DNA of 64,000 nucleotides from Stutzerimonas kunmingensis. GTDB lineage: Bacteria; Pseudomonadota; Gammaproteobacteria; Pseudomonadales; Pseudomonadaceae. Position 1 is the stretch's first letter. The number at the start of each line of letters is the position of its first letter. Shown piece after piece: positions 26,422-35,126 of this stretch. The notes under the pieces are model-generated. The model did no database searches and was not told the origin of the DNA. It was given only the letters and a program-made list of their open reading frames with translations. The DNA lies in the NCBI RefSeq assembly GCF_021432085.1, contig NZ_CP090366.1, forward strand, positions 3,844,001-3,908,000, read 5' to 3'. The position numbers and the translations under genes are program-made.

Positions 26422-27192
26422 ATGAACCTCACAGGCAAGACCGCACTGGTCACCGGCTCCACCAGCGGCATCGGCCTCGGCATCGCGCTGAAGCTGGCCG
26501 AAGCCGGCGCCGACCTGATTCTCAACGGCTTCGGTGATGCCACGGCAGCGCTGGCCGAAGTCGGCCGGCACGGCCACAAGGTCGGCCACCACGGTGCGGA
26601 CGTGTCCGACCCAGCGCAGATCGCCGAGCTGTTCGCCTACGCCGAGCGCGACTTCGGCGGCGTCGACATCCTGGTCAACAATGCCGGCATCCAGCACGTG
26701 GCGCCGGTGGAGGAGTTCCCGGTCGAACGCTGGGACGCCATCATCGCCATCAACCTGTCCTCGGCATTCCACACCACACGCCTGGCGCTGCCCGGCATGC
26801 GCCAGCGCGGCTGGGGGCGGATCATCAATATCGCCTCGGTGCACGGGCTGGTGGGCTCCGAGCAGAAGGCCGCCTACGTCGCCGCCAAGCACGGGCTGGT
26901 CGGGCTGACCAAGGTCGTCGCGCTGGAAACCGCCACCACCCCGATCACCTGCAATGCCATCTGCCCCGGCTGGGTGCTGACCCCACTGGTACAGCAGCAG
27001 ATCGACGAGCGCGCGCGGGAAAGTGGTGACGAACAACGCGCCCGCCACGATCTGCTCGCCGAGAAGCAGCCCTCGCTGGACTTCGTCACCCCCGCGCAAC
27101 TGGGTGCCATGGCACTGTTCCTGTGCAGCGAAGCCGGTGACCAGGTACGCGGCGCGGCATGGAACATGGACGGCGGCTGGGCAGCGCGCTGA
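26422..27192 (+). CDS. hbdH: 3-hydroxybutyrate dehydrogenase
   Basis: A 256-residue short-chain dehydrogenase oxidising (R)-3-hydroxybutyrate to acetoacetate with NAD+. It has the cofactor motif TGSTSGIGLGIA, NNAG, the catalytic Ser in IASVHG and Tyr/Lys in YVAAK. The family-typical late motifs CPGWVLTPLVQQQI and GAAWNMDGGW are present. It follows the GntP-type permease in the same operon and is preceded by GCGGGAGAAACC. Acetoacetate made here joins that from fumarylacetoacetate hydrolysis. Confidence 0.94.
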   Translation: MNLTGKTALVTGSTSGIGLGIALKLAEAGADLILNGFGDATAALAEVGRHGHKVGHHGADVSDPAQIAELFAYAERDFGGVDILVNNAGIQHVAPVEEFPVERWDAIIAINLSSAFHTTRLALPGMRQRGWGRIINIASVHGLVGSEQKAAYVAAKHGLVGLTKVVALETATTPITCNAICPGWVLTPLVQQQIDERARESGDEQRARHDLLAEKQPSLDFVTPAQLGAMALFLCSEAGDQVRGAAWNMDGGWAAR

Positions 27193-27328
27193 CGACGACT
27201 GGCCACCCGCGGCGAACGGCTGCGCATCGCAGGCTGTCTGTATCCCATTCAGGCGGACTGCCGCGCCGAGATCGCCAGAGGTTCAGGTCGGCAGCGCCGG
27301 ACAGCCAAAAACCGTTTCGGGAGTGCCG

Positions 27329-28225
27329 ATGCAAAGCCAGCTGCTGTATTTCGATGACGAGCGCGCCGCCGCCCTGCGGCTGGCCGAAGCCTCTGGGCTG
27401 GCCGCCGCGGCAGTCGAGCGCCACCGCTTTCCCGATGACGAACTGCGCCTGCGTCTGCCACTGGGCGAAGGCGAGGCCATCGCCGAGCAGCTGGTGATCT
27501 ACCGCGGCCTCGACCATCCCAACGAGAAGCTGGTCGAGCTGCTGTTGATCGCTGGCGAGGCGCGCCGACTGGGCGCCAGGCGACTGATTCTGGTCACGCC
27601 TTATCTGGCCTACATGCGCCAGGACATCGCCTTCAATCCCGGTGAAGTAGTCAGCCAGCGGGTGCTTGGCCAGCTGCTGGCCAGCCAGTTCGACGGGCTG
27701 ATCACCGTCGACCCGCACCTGCACCGCGTCGCCACCCTGCAGGAAGCCGTGCCGCTGGAAGATGCCGTCACGCTGTGCGCGGCACCGGCGCTGGCACGGC
27801 TGATCGCCGAGCGGCATCCCGAAGCCCTGCTGATCGGCCCGGATGCCGAGGCCCTGCAATGGATCGAAGCTGCCGCCGTCGAACATGGTTTCGAACACGG
27901 CGTGTGCAACAAGGTGCGCCACGGCGATCGCCAGGTCGACATCGCACTGCCGGCGCTGGCGTTTGCCGGGCGCCATGTAGTGCTGCTCGATGACGTCGCC
28001 AGTTCCGGCCGCACCCTTGCCAACGCCGCGGAGAAACTGCTGGCCGCTGGCGCCGCATCGGTGGACGTCGCAGTGACCCACGCGCTGTTCGCCGATGATG
28101 CGCTGGCGGTGATCCGCGCCGCCGGGGTCGGTCAGATCTGGAGCACCGACTGCATCGCCCATGAAAGCAATGCAGTGAGCATGGCCCCGCAACTGGCTGA
28201 GGCGCTCAGGCCGCTGCTTCGCTGA
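27329..28225 (+). CDS. Ribose-phosphate pyrophosphokinase paralogue
   Basis: A 298-residue PRPP synthetase-family protein. The N-terminal half carries FPDDELRLRLP and PYLAYMRQDIAFNPGE, closer in wording to archaeal-type enzymes than to the housekeeping bacterial Prs. The C-terminal half has the PRPP loop VVLLDDVASSGRTL. Canonical Prs is about 313 residues and usually lies near ipk and pth, so this is an extra copy. It would make PRPP from ribose 5-phosphate and ATP, but substrate preference may differ. The start at 27329 follows CGGGAG. Confidence 0.85.
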   Translation: MQSQLLYFDDERAAALRLAEASGLAAAAVERHRFPDDELRLRLPLGEGEAIAEQLVIYRGLDHPNEKLVELLLIAGEARRLGARRLILVTPYLAYMRQDIAFNPGEVVSQRVLGQLLASQFDGLITVDPHLHRVATLQEAVPLEDAVTLCAAPALARLIAERHPEALLIGPDAEALQWIEAAAVEHGFEHGVCNKVRHGDRQVDIALPALAFAGRHVVLLDDVASSGRTLANAAEKLLAAGAASVDVAVTHALFADDALAVIRAAGVGQIWSTDCIAHESNAVSMAPQLAEALRPLLR

Positions 28226-28261
28226 GGCGATAGGCAACGCGCAGCGGAGCTCAACCGCCTC

Positions 28262-28292
28262 GTGGACAAGGCGGTGCCGTTGTACACCCTAC
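28262..28292. repeat. Degenerate REP overlapping the nei stop codon
   Basis: In reverse complement it reads GGTAGGGTGTACAACGGC, then GCC and TTGTCCACG. The TAG stop of the nei-like gene (28289-28291) lies inside this palindrome, which separates two convergent genes. Confidence 0.6.
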
Positions 28293-29071
28293 CCCTCATC
28301 CACCGCGCTCGGCTCGTCGGCCGCGATCTGCGCTGAGTCGCCATAGCGCTTCTGGCCGCGCTCGCAGAAGAATGCCCGGCGCTGGCTGCGCCCCAGCTCT
28401 TTCAGCCTGACCAGCGGAAGCCGGCAGCGCACGCAGGTGGTCTTGCCGTGGGCCAGCCAGTGCGCCTTGAGCACACCGGCCCGCTTCCACTCGAGAAACT
28501 CGAAGCTGTAGGTACGCGCCTCACGCACCAGCTCGCGCAATTTGGCCGCCGGCAGTTCGCCGATCAGCGACAGTGGGTGCACGCAAATGCGGTAGAGCAC
28601 CTCGTTCTTGATGATGTTGCCGGAGCCGGCGAATAGCGTCTGGTCGAGCAGCGCATCGCAGGCCAATAGCCGCGGACGTTCGCGCAGCCGCTTGAGCGTG
28701 GCGCGCGGGCTCCAGGCGTCGCTCATCAGGTCCATGCTCCAGTCGTACGTCGCATCCAGCGGCCCTTCGATCAACTGCACCGAGCAGGCGTAGAAGTTCA
28801 GCTCGCCATTGGCAAAGCCCAGGCTCAGCCGTGCTACGGCGTCCTTGCGCTCGTTGATGCGGTAGCTGCCGAACAGCAGCAGGTGGATGCGGACGGAGAC
28901 GTCCTCCAGCTCGATCAGGAAATGCTTGCCCCAGCTATGGAAGCCACGCACCACCTGACCGACCAGCCGGGACATGTCGATCTTGGCGCTGCCCTCGGCA
29001 CGTTCGATGGTGCGCCCGGCGAATGCCGCGACTTCTTCACGCAGGATGACGATGGAAGGACCTTCGGGCAT
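28289..29071 (-). CDS. nei: Endonuclease VIII-like DNA glycosylase (Fpg/Nei family)
   Basis: A 260-residue base-excision repair enzyme. The N-terminus MPEGPSI gives the catalytic Pro-Glu, and the helix-two-turn-helix region contains LFAGSGNIIKNEVLYR. The zinc-finger part has CVRC but the second pair reads CERG instead of the usual CxxC, so one zinc ligand is missing. It should remove oxidised pyrimidines by glycosylase/lyase action. Length is normal. It is convergent with the PRPP synthetase paralogue. Confidence 0.9.
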   Translation of the reverse strand: MPEGPSIVILREEVAAFAGRTIERAEGSAKIDMSRLVGQVVRGFHSWGKHFLIELEDVSVRIHLLLFGSYRINERKDAVARLSLGFANGELNFYACSVQLIEGPLDATYDWSMDLMSDAWSPRATLKRLRERPRLLACDALLDQTLFAGSGNIIKNEVLYRICVHPLSLIGELPAAKLRELVREARTYSFEFLEWKRAGVLKAHWLAHGKTTCVRCRLPLVRLKELGRSQRRAFFCERGQKRYGDSAQIAADEPSAVDEG

Positions 29072-29137
29072 GGCTGCACCAGTGGCTGGGCTGTCTTGGA
29101 TTTGAGACTCGCCAATGCCGCGAAGGTGCGCCCGCCG

Positions 29138-30022
29138 TTACCAGTCCAGTTGCAGCGTACTCTCGAATTCGCGCAGCGCTCCGCTCAGCGGATCGCTGAA
29201 GCGCAATCCACGCGCCAGCAGCTTCAGTGGCCGCGCGTAGTCGTCGGCCTCACGCTCGCTGCGCTCGAGCAGCTCGGGATAGAACGGGTCGTTGCAGATC
29301 CCAGCGCCGAGGGTGGCCATATGCAAGCGCAGCTGGTGCTTTTTGCCGCTGATGGGGGAGAGCCCGTAGCGCCAGAGGTCGCCGCGCCGTTCGAGCACCT
29401 CGATCAGCGTTTCGCTGTTCGGCTCACCGGCGCCCTCACGCATCAGGAAGAAGGGGTCGCCCGGCACCATGCACAGGCGTCGGCGCAGGGGGAATTCGAG
29501 ATACGGCAGCGCCGGGCAGATCGCCTCGTAGCGCTTGCTGATCTCCCGCTCACGGAACAGCGCCTGGTAGGCACCACGGCTCTCCCGGTTGGCCGAGAAC
29601 AGCACCAGACCGGCGGTGAGCCGATCGATACGATGAATTGGCACCAGATCGGCGTTACCCAGCCGTTTGGTGAGCCGCGCCAGCAGGGTTTCGTTGACGT
29701 ATTCGCCGGCCGGCATCACCGAGAGAAAGTGCGGCTTGTCGGCTACCACCAGATGCTCGTCGACGTGCAGGATGCGTTCTTCGAACGGCACCGGGGTCTC
29801 ATTCGGCACTTCGCGAAAGTAATGAATGCGCATGCCTACCCGATAGGCCTGCGCGGCATCGATCGGCTGCATCTGCGCATCCAGCACGCGGCCGCGGGCG
29901 ATGCGATCGAGCCAGGTATCGCGACTGATCGCCGGGAAGTGCGCGCACAGGCAGTCGAGCACGGTAGGCCAATCGCCTGGCGGCAGATGCAGGGTGCTGG
30001 GGCGGGAGCTGGAAGCGGACAT
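29138..30022 (-). CDS. RluA family 23S rRNA/tRNA pseudouridine synthase
   Basis: A 294-residue pseudouridine synthase. The catalytic motif is HRIDRLTAGLVLF with the active Asp, followed by SKRYEAI and, late in the protein, SGKKHQLRLH. An N-terminal S4-like part (LDCLCAHFPAISRDTWLDRI) precedes it. The open frame runs back to 30193, but the Met at 30022 gives the family length. The modified RNA site is not known. Confidence 0.87.
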   Translation of the reverse strand: MSASSSRPSTLHLPPGDWPTVLDCLCAHFPAISRDTWLDRIARGRVLDAQMQPIDAAQAYRVGMRIHYFREVPNETPVPFEERILHVDEHLVVADKPHFLSVMPAGEYVNETLLARLTKRLGNADLVPIHRIDRLTAGLVLFSANRESRGAYQALFREREISKRYEAICPALPYLEFPLRRRLCMVPGDPFFLMREGAGEPNSETLIEVLERRGDLWRYGLSPISGKKHQLRLHMATLGAGICNDPFYPELLERSEREADDYARPLKLLARGLRFSDPLSGALREFESTLQLDW

Positions 30023-30185
30023 GAATGCAGCTACACGGTAGCGACGAGGGAGGTGGATGATACCTGCTCTGTCAGTAGCTGCCTCCCGTTGCGGGAGCGC
30101 TGTGGTAAGTGGCTGCTGAGCGCAGCACCGCCATAAGGCAGGCAATGCGCTCAGCGAAGACGCCAGGCGAGAGTGGCGCGTAGGC

Positions 30186-30449
30186 TCAATCAAGCTTTTC
30201 CTTGGTCACCTCGCCGGTGCGGCCATCGATGCTGAACTCGTACTTCTTGCCGTCCTGCTTCATGCCCTCGCCTTCCCAGCCATTGTCATCGGCCTCGATG
30301 CCATGCAGCTCGGTGTAGCCGGCGGCCTTGGCTTTCTCTACGGCCTGCTCAAGGCTGATCCAGTCGGCGCCGGGCTTGTCGGCGGCGAAGGCAGCACCAG
30401 AACCGAGAATTGCAACGGCGAGGGCGGCGGTCAGTGTCTTGTTGTACAT
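30186..30449 (-). CDS. PepSY domain periplasmic protein
   Basis: An 87-residue exported protein with a signal peptide (cleavage after GAAFA) and one PepSY domain of about 60 residues (ISLEQAVEKAKAAGY, then KYEFSIDGRTGEVTKEKLD). Such domains often modulate peptidases or partner with sensor kinases. It is related in type to the two PepSY proteins at 31982 and 32299, though outside their operon. The 227-bp space upstream, shared with the DUF899 gene, holds no recognised operator. Confidence 0.85.
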   Translation of the reverse strand: MYNKTLTAALAVAILGSGAAFAADKPGADWISLEQAVEKAKAAGYTELHGIEADDNGWEGEGMKQDGKKYEFSIDGRTGEVTKEKLD

Positions 30450-30676
30450 CTCGTTTATTCCTTCTTCGAACGGGATCAGATCGGGCCATACGGTTGGCCC
30501 CTGCATGAATTACGAGCGCAGCGGCGGCCGCTAAGTTCAACCGCCGCGCCGCCAGCCGCCGGACGCTCACTGGCCCGATGTCGATTTCGCCCGGCGCCAA
30601 TCGACTCTGTCACAGGGCCATTGCCGCGCGGCAGTGGCTCCGCGCTCGCTCCCCAATCCGCGCCCTGGAGGTCTAC

Positions 30677-31450
30677 ATGGCAACGCACAAGGTCGTATCC
30701 GATCAGGACTGGCTGGCCGCCCACAGCGCCCATCTGCAGGAAGAGAAACAGCTCACCCGCCAGCGCGATGCGCTCAGCGAAAAGCGTCGGCAACTGCCCT
30801 GGCGACGCCTTGCGCAGGACTATCGCTTTCATGATGCCAGCGGCGCGGTCCGCCTGAGCGAGCTGTTCGAGGGTCGCAGCCAGCTGGTGATCAAGCACTT
30901 CATGTTCGGCCCGAACTGGACCGAGGGGTGCGTCGGCTGTTCATTCGAGGCCGATCATATCGGCGGTGCGCTACTGCACCTGCTGCAGCATGACGTCAGC
31001 TTCGCCGCCATTTCCCGCGCGCCGTTCGACCGGCTGGAGGCGTTCCGCCAGCGCATGGGCTGGCAGTTCCGCTGGCTGTCGTCGGCCGGCAGCACGTTCA
31101 ACCGCGACTTCCACGTGTCCTTCGATGCCGAGGACATCGTCGAGGGCAAGGTCTTCTACAACTACGCCTGGCAACCCTTCGTCTGCGAGGAGCTGTCGGG
31201 CTTCAGTGTTTTCTACCGCGACCCACGCGACATCTTCCACACCTTCTCGGCCTATGGTCGCGGCGCGGAAGAACTGCTCGGCACCTATGTCCTGCTGGAC
31301 ATGACGCCCAACGGTCGCAACGAAACGGGCCCGCGGCACAACCTCACCGACTGGGTACGCCTGCACGACCGTTACGACAGCGATGATCGCGTTGCTCCGA
31401 GCGGACGCCCAGAGCCCGCCGGCTGCTGCCACGAGCAGGCGCGACGCTGA
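30677..31450 (+). CDS. DUF899 family thioredoxin-like protein
   Basis: A 257-residue cytoplasmic protein of the DUF899 group, a thioredoxin-fold family. Visible are LFEGRSQLVIKHFMFGPNW, then GCVGCSF with a CxxC pair at the active-site position, and FNRDFHVSF. The C-terminal half contains DIFHTFSAYGRGAEELLGTY. The start at 30677 follows CTGGAGGTCTAC. No enzymatic function is established for the family; a thiol redox role is plausible from the CVGC motif. It is convergent with the copper-binding protein gene, 2 bp apart. Confidence 0.85.
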   Translation: MATHKVVSDQDWLAAHSAHLQEEKQLTRQRDALSEKRRQLPWRRLAQDYRFHDASGAVRLSELFEGRSQLVIKHFMFGPNWTEGCVGCSFEADHIGGALLHLLQHDVSFAAISRAPFDRLEAFRQRMGWQFRWLSSAGSTFNRDFHVSFDAEDIVEGKVFYNYAWQPFVCEELSGFSVFYRDPRDIFHTFSAYGRGAEELLGTYVLLDMTPNGRNETGPRHNLTDWVRLHDRYDSDDRVAPSGRPEPAGCCHEQARR

Positions 31451-31452
31451 GG

Positions 31453-31809
31453 CTACTGCCGTCGAATGAAGACGATCTGCGGGTCCATCTCGCCGTTGCT
31501 GAAGCGGAACTCCACCGCATCGCCCACGGCCAGCCCGCCGAGCTGTGCGGCGTCCGCCTTGAACGGCATCACCATCGCCGGCCACTTCAATTCCGGCACC
31601 GGCCCGTGGGCGATGGTGACGCTGCCCTGCTGGGCATCGATGGCGCGGATCACGCCTTCGGCCTGGTAAGCGGGCTCGGCCTCCAGGCTGTTGCCAGCCG
31701 CCACATCATCGACCGGTGGCGGTGTGGTGGAGGGCTTCAGCAGATCCTCGGCAGAGGCCTGACCACTCAGCCCGAGGGTCGCAAGCAGTACGAGAAACAC
31801 AGTTTTCAT
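31453..31809 (-). CDS. CusF-like periplasmic copper-binding protein
   Basis: A 118-residue exported protein with a signal peptide ending at ASA. The mature part resembles CusF/CopZ-type OB-fold metallochaperones: VTIAHGPVPELKWPAMVMPFK carries the His, Trp and Met residues used for Cu(I)/Ag(I) binding. No CusCBA efflux genes lie in the window. It is divergent from the PepSY/two-component operon, so both may respond to cationic metals. Confidence 0.82.
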   Translation of the reverse strand: MKTVFLVLLATLGLSGQASAEDLLKPSTTPPPVDDVAAGNSLEAEPAYQAEGVIRAIDAQQGSVTIAHGPVPELKWPAMVMPFKADAAQLGGLAVGDAVEFRFSNGEMDPQIVFIRRQ

Positions 31810-31914
31810 GACGACTCACCCCGATCGATCGGTCGTGCTGACCTGCAGTAAGCGTAGTCCCCATGGCGCGGTTCGCCCTCGCCCGAACGGTGCATTCGCA
31901 GCCGCCTGGCGACG

Positions 31915-31930
31915 TTCAGTTTCGTTTAAG
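31915..31930 (+). promoter_or_regulatory. Candidate BqsR box upstream of the PepSY/two-component operon
   Basis: TTCAG-N6-TTAAG, a direct repeat with an 11-bp period as used by OmpR-type regulators, one base from the reported BqsR box TTAAG-N6-TTAAG. It lies 51 bp upstream of the first PepSY gene start. Confidence 0.55.
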
Positions 31931-31981
31931 CAAGCCCCCGTAACCTGTGAATCGTCGAAACCAACCACAGGAATCAAAACC

Positions 31982-32290
31982 ATGAAAACACTGACTACGC
32001 TGTTCACCGCCGCCACCCTCGCCCTCGGTGCCAACCTGGCCATGGCCAAGGACATCGGTCCCGACGAAGCACTGAAGCTGCGCGATGCCGGCACCATCCA
32101 GTCGTTCGAGAAGCTCAACGAAGCGGCTCTGGCCAAGCACCCCGGCGCCACCGTCGAGGAAACCGAGCTGGAAGAAGAGTACGGCCGCTACGTCTATCAG
32201 CTTGAACTGCGCGACGACAAAGGTGTGCAATGGGACGTCGAGCTCGACGCCAAGACCGGCGAAGTGCTGAAGGACCATCAGGACGACTGA
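31982..32290 (+). CDS. PepSY domain protein, first gene of a two-component operon
   Basis: A 102-residue exported protein with a signal peptide ending at NLAMA and a PepSY domain (TIQSFEKLNEAALAKHPG, then VQWDVELDAKTGEVLKDHQ). It begins an operon with a second PepSY protein, a response regulator and a sensor kinase. Small periplasmic proteins encoded with BqsRS-type systems are thought to help sensing or be outputs. The start at 31982 follows CAGGAATCAAAACC. Confidence 0.87.
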   Translation: MKTLTTLFTAATLALGANLAMAKDIGPDEALKLRDAGTIQSFEKLNEAALAKHPGATVEETELEEEYGRYVYQLELRDDKGVQWDVELDAKTGEVLKDHQDD

Positions 32291-32298
32291 GGCCATCC

Positions 32299-32604
32299 AT
32301 GCGTGCCCCCCTTTTCGTAACCGTTCCACTGACCTTGCTGCTCGCTGCCACTCCGGCGGCGAGCCGCGACCTGGACCAGGATGAGGCCCTGCGGCTGCGC
32401 CGCGAGGGTCTGATCATGCCGCTGGAAGCTCTGCTCCAGCGCGCCATGGAGCGCTATCCGGGGGCCAGCCTGCTGGAAGCGGAGCTGGAGGAGGAAGATG
32501 GCATCTACGTTTACGAGATCGAATTGCTCACCACCGACGGCGTTGCCCGCGAGCTCGAACTGGATGCCCGCGACGGGCGCCTGCTCAAGGATGAAGAAGA
32601 CTGA
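32299..32604 (+). CDS. PepSY domain protein, second gene of the operon
   Basis: A 101-residue exported protein, signal peptide to about residue 22, with a PepSY domain ([18 protein letters not shown], then [15 protein letters not shown]). It is clearly similar to the product just upstream, suggesting duplication. Its stop overlaps the regulator start (TGATG), so translation is coupled. Confidence 0.85.
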   Translation: MRAPLFVTVPLTLLLAATPAASRDLDQDEALRLRREGLIMPLEALLQRAMERYPGASLLEAELEEEDGIYVYEIELLTTDGVARELELDARDGRLLKDEED

Positions 32605-33269
32605 TGCGCCTGCTACTGGTCGAAGACAACGTTCCGCTGGCCGATGAACTGGTCGCCAGCCTCAGCCGCAACGGTTATGCCATCGACTGGCTGGCCGATG
32701 GCCGCGACGCCGGATACCAGGGCGCCAGCGAGCCCTATGACCTGATCATTCTCGACCTCGGCTTGCCTGGCAAACCGGGGCTGGAGGTGCTGCGCGACTG
32801 GCGTGCCGGCGGCCTCACCACACCGGTGCTGATCCTTACCGCGCGCGGCTCCTGGGCCGAGCGCATCGACGGTCTCAAGGCCGGCGCCGACGACTACCTG
32901 ACCAAGCCCTTTCATCCCGAAGAACTGCTGCTGCGCATCCAAGCGCTGCTGCGCCGTGCCCACGGCCTGGCCAACCAGCCCATGTTGCAGGCCGGCGGCC
33001 TGGAACTGGACGAGGCGCGCCAGTGCTGTCGCAAGGATGGTCAGGACATCGAACTCACCGCCGGAGAATTCCGCCTGCTGCGCTATTTCATGCTGCATCC
33101 GGGGCAGCTGCTGTCCAAAACCCAGCTGACCGAACACCTGTACGACGGTGAAACCGAGCGCGATTCAAACGTCATCGAGGTGCATATCAACCGGCTGCGC
33201 GGCAAGCTCGGCCGCGAGCTGATCGAAACGCGCCGCGGCCAGGGCTATCGCTTCGGCGGCCAGCCGTGA
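32604..33269 (+). CDS. OmpR/PhoB family response regulator, BqsR/QseB-like
   Basis: A 221-residue regulator. The receiver domain has the acidic pair ED at residues 8-9, the phosphoacceptor Asp in [10 protein letters not shown], Thr in ILTARG and Lys in TKPF. The C-terminal winged helix ends [14 protein letters not shown] and TRRGQGYRF. It is co-transcribed with two PepSY genes and overlaps the kinase start by 4 bp. The likely orthologue in P. aeruginosa is BqsR/CarR, which responds to Fe(II) or Ca2+; assignment rests on the kinase motif and the operator. Confidence 0.92.
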   Translation: MRLLLVEDNVPLADELVASLSRNGYAIDWLADGRDAGYQGASEPYDLIILDLGLPGKPGLEVLRDWRAGGLTTPVLILTARGSWAERIDGLKAGADDYLTKPFHPEELLLRIQALLRRAHGLANQPMLQAGGLELDEARQCCRKDGQDIELTAGEFRLLRYFMLHPGQLLSKTQLTEHLYDGETERDSNVIEVHINRLRGKLGRELIETRRGQGYRFGGQP

Positions 33270-34582
33270 AGTCCATCCAGCGCAGCCTCAGCCTGGCGCT
33301 GATCGCCACCCTGCTACTGGTCGCGCTGGTGCTGGTGCAGACCAGCCTGTGGCTCTTCGAGTCAGGCCTCAGGCGCAGTCTGGAAACCGATCTGCGCGAG
33401 GAAACCGAGGGCCTGCTGATTGCCCTGGTGAAGGGGCCGAACGGCGATCAGCTGGACGTGCAGCGCCTCAACCCGCGCTATCAACGGCCGTTCTCCGGCC
33501 ACTATTTCAAGATCGAACTGCCCGAGCGCACGTGGCGCTCCCGCTCGCTGTGGGACGCCTCGCCAGAATGGCCGGAACGCGCCGGCCTGGCGGACGAACT
33601 GCTCGACGGCCCGCAGGAACAGCGACTGCTGGGTTATCGCGCCGAGTACCGCCGCGACGGCCAGCCGATCATCATCAGCGTTGCGCAGGACTACACGCCG
33701 GTCCTCGAAAGTTTTGCCCGCGTGCGGCTGAGCGGTCTGGGCCTGGTCGGTTTCGCCCTGCTCGCCCTGCTGCTGTTGCAGCGCTATGCCATGGGACTGG
33801 CACTGCGCCCACTGGAGCGCGCGCGGCAGCAGATCGCCCAGCTGCAGCAGGGCCAGCGCCAGCAGCTGGACCAGCAGGCGCCCGTCGAGCTGCAGCCGCT
33901 GGTCGAGCAGATCAACCACCTGCTCAGCCACACCGAAGACACCTTGCAGCGCTCGCGACATGCCCTGGGCAACCTCGGTCACGCGCTGAAGACGCCACTG
34001 GCAGTGCTCGGCAGCCTGGTGCAACGCGAAGAACTCGCCGCCCACCCGGAACTGCAGGCCAGCCTGCAGGAGCAGCTGGAGCAGATCCAGCAACGGGTCA
34101 GCCGCGAACTGGGCCGCGCGCGGCTATCGGTGGACGTGCTGCCCGGTGCGCATTTCGACTGCGACGCGGAACTGCCGGCACTGTTCGATACGCTGGCGAT
34201 GATCCACCGCAGCGGCCTCGACCTGCGCTGGCAGGCGCCCGCCGGCTGCCGCCTGCCGCGTGATCGCGAGGACATGCTCGAGCTGCTGGGCAATTTGCTG
34301 GATAACGCCTGCAAGTGGGCCCGTAGCCGCGTCGAGCTGAGCATCGAGCGCAGCGGCGATGGCTTCGTCCTGCTGGTGGACGACGACGGACCGGGGATTC
34401 CGGCGGCACAGCGCGAACAGGTCATCAACCGTGGCGTACGGCTGGACGAGTCGGCGGAAGGTCACGGGCTGGGGCTGGGGATCGTCAGCGATATCCTGAC
34501 GGCTTGGCGTGGCGAGTGGAGTCTTGAAGAAAGCCCGCTGGGCGGTTTGCGGGTGCGCATCGCACTGCCGGCGACGCGCTGA
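33266..34582 (+). CDS. Sensor histidine kinase, BqsS-like with RExxE motif
   Basis: A 438-residue inner-membrane kinase starting at GTG (33266), which overlaps the regulator stop. TM1 is at about 8-30, a periplasmic domain at about 31-150, TM2 at about 153-172, then HAMP, the phosphoacceptor region [14 protein letters not shown] and ATPase boxes ([29 protein letters not shown]). The sequence REETE at residues 44-48, just outside TM1, fits the RExxE motif reported for Fe(II) sensing by BqsS. Confidence 0.92.
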   Translation: MKSIQRSLSLALIATLLLVALVLVQTSLWLFESGLRRSLETDLREETEGLLIALVKGPNGDQLDVQRLNPRYQRPFSGHYFKIELPERTWRSRSLWDASPEWPERAGLADELLDGPQEQRLLGYRAEYRRDGQPIIISVAQDYTPVLESFARVRLSGLGLVGFALLALLLLQRYAMGLALRPLERARQQIAQLQQGQRQQLDQQAPVELQPLVEQINHLLSHTEDTLQRSRHALGNLGHALKTPLAVLGSLVQREELAAHPELQASLQEQLEQIQQRVSRELGRARLSVDVLPGAHFDCDAELPALFDTLAMIHRSGLDLRWQAPAGCRLPRDREDMLELLGNLLDNACKWARSRVELSIERSGDGFVLLVDDDGPGIPAAQREQVINRGVRLDESAEGHGLGLGIVSDILTAWRGEWSLEESPLGGLRVRIALPATR

Positions 34583-34585
34583 GCA

Positions 34586-34801
34586 TCATTGCGGACGAGC
34601 CAGTTCGTTACGCATGTCTTCAAGTATGGTTTCGACCAGCAGGGTGTTCTGCACCTGGTGCCCGGCCATGATGCGCGTGGCGTGGGTGCCATTGATCGGG
34701 TAGCCGACATGCACCAGCAGGCGACCGTCCGCTTGCGGCTCGACGCGCGTGCGGTACTGCGAGGTGAAGGTTTCGGCCAGGTAGCGGGAAAGAGTCTTCA
34801 T
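34586..34801 (-). CDS. Small conserved-looking hypothetical protein
   Basis: A 71-residue soluble protein with no recognised domain. It is basic at the start (MKTLSRYLAETF) with a beta-like centre (ADGRLLVHVGYPINGTH) and an acidic helix at the end. It is convergent with the kinase gene. Only a weak ribosome site (AGAGATG) is seen. No function can be proposed. Confidence 0.5.
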   Translation of the reverse strand: MKTLSRYLAETFTSQYRTRVEPQADGRLLVHVGYPINGTHATRIMAGHQVQNTLLVETILEDMRNELARPQ

Positions 34802-34905
34802 GAAGCATCTCTAGCAATGAGCCTGAGACAAAGACCCTGTTCGTCGCTCGGAGATTCATGCCGTCCATCGGGAATCTACTGATCTTCATAGAACTGTAAC
34901 GCTCA

Positions 34906-35007
34906 TCACCCCTTCCGATCGCCGCTGCCATAGGCCAGCCAAGCCAGAAACAGCATCACAACGAACGCCGTGCAGGACATCACCAACGCATTGATCATCA
35001 GGCTCAT
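34906..35007 (-). CDS. Possible 33-residue single-span membrane protein
   Basis: A short frame with a good ribosome site (GAGGAGACC, 8 nt before the ATG). It encodes one hydrophobic helix (about residues 5-26) with a charged GDRKG end, ending in tandem TGA codons. The size and layout suit a small inner-membrane protein. No family was recognised. The 100 bp on either side hold no other gene. Confidence 0.45.
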   Translation of the reverse strand: MSLMINALVMSCTAFVVMLFLAWLAYGSGDRKG

Positions 35008-35075
35008 GTCAGGGTCTCCTCATCCACCGGATCGAGTTGAAACATACCCCGAATATATGTAGCGTTGCGCGACAC

Positions 35076-35090
35076 GTCGACCTGCTCGAC
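35076..35090. promoter_or_regulatory. Dyad upstream of the WYL regulator gene
   Basis: A perfect GTCGA-N5-TCGAC dyad 37 bp before the regulator ATG, positioned as an autoregulatory operator might be. There is no independent support. Confidence 0.3.
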
Positions 35091-35126
35091 ATAGGCATGT
35101 AAATCTTTGGAACAGGTGCAGAGGCG

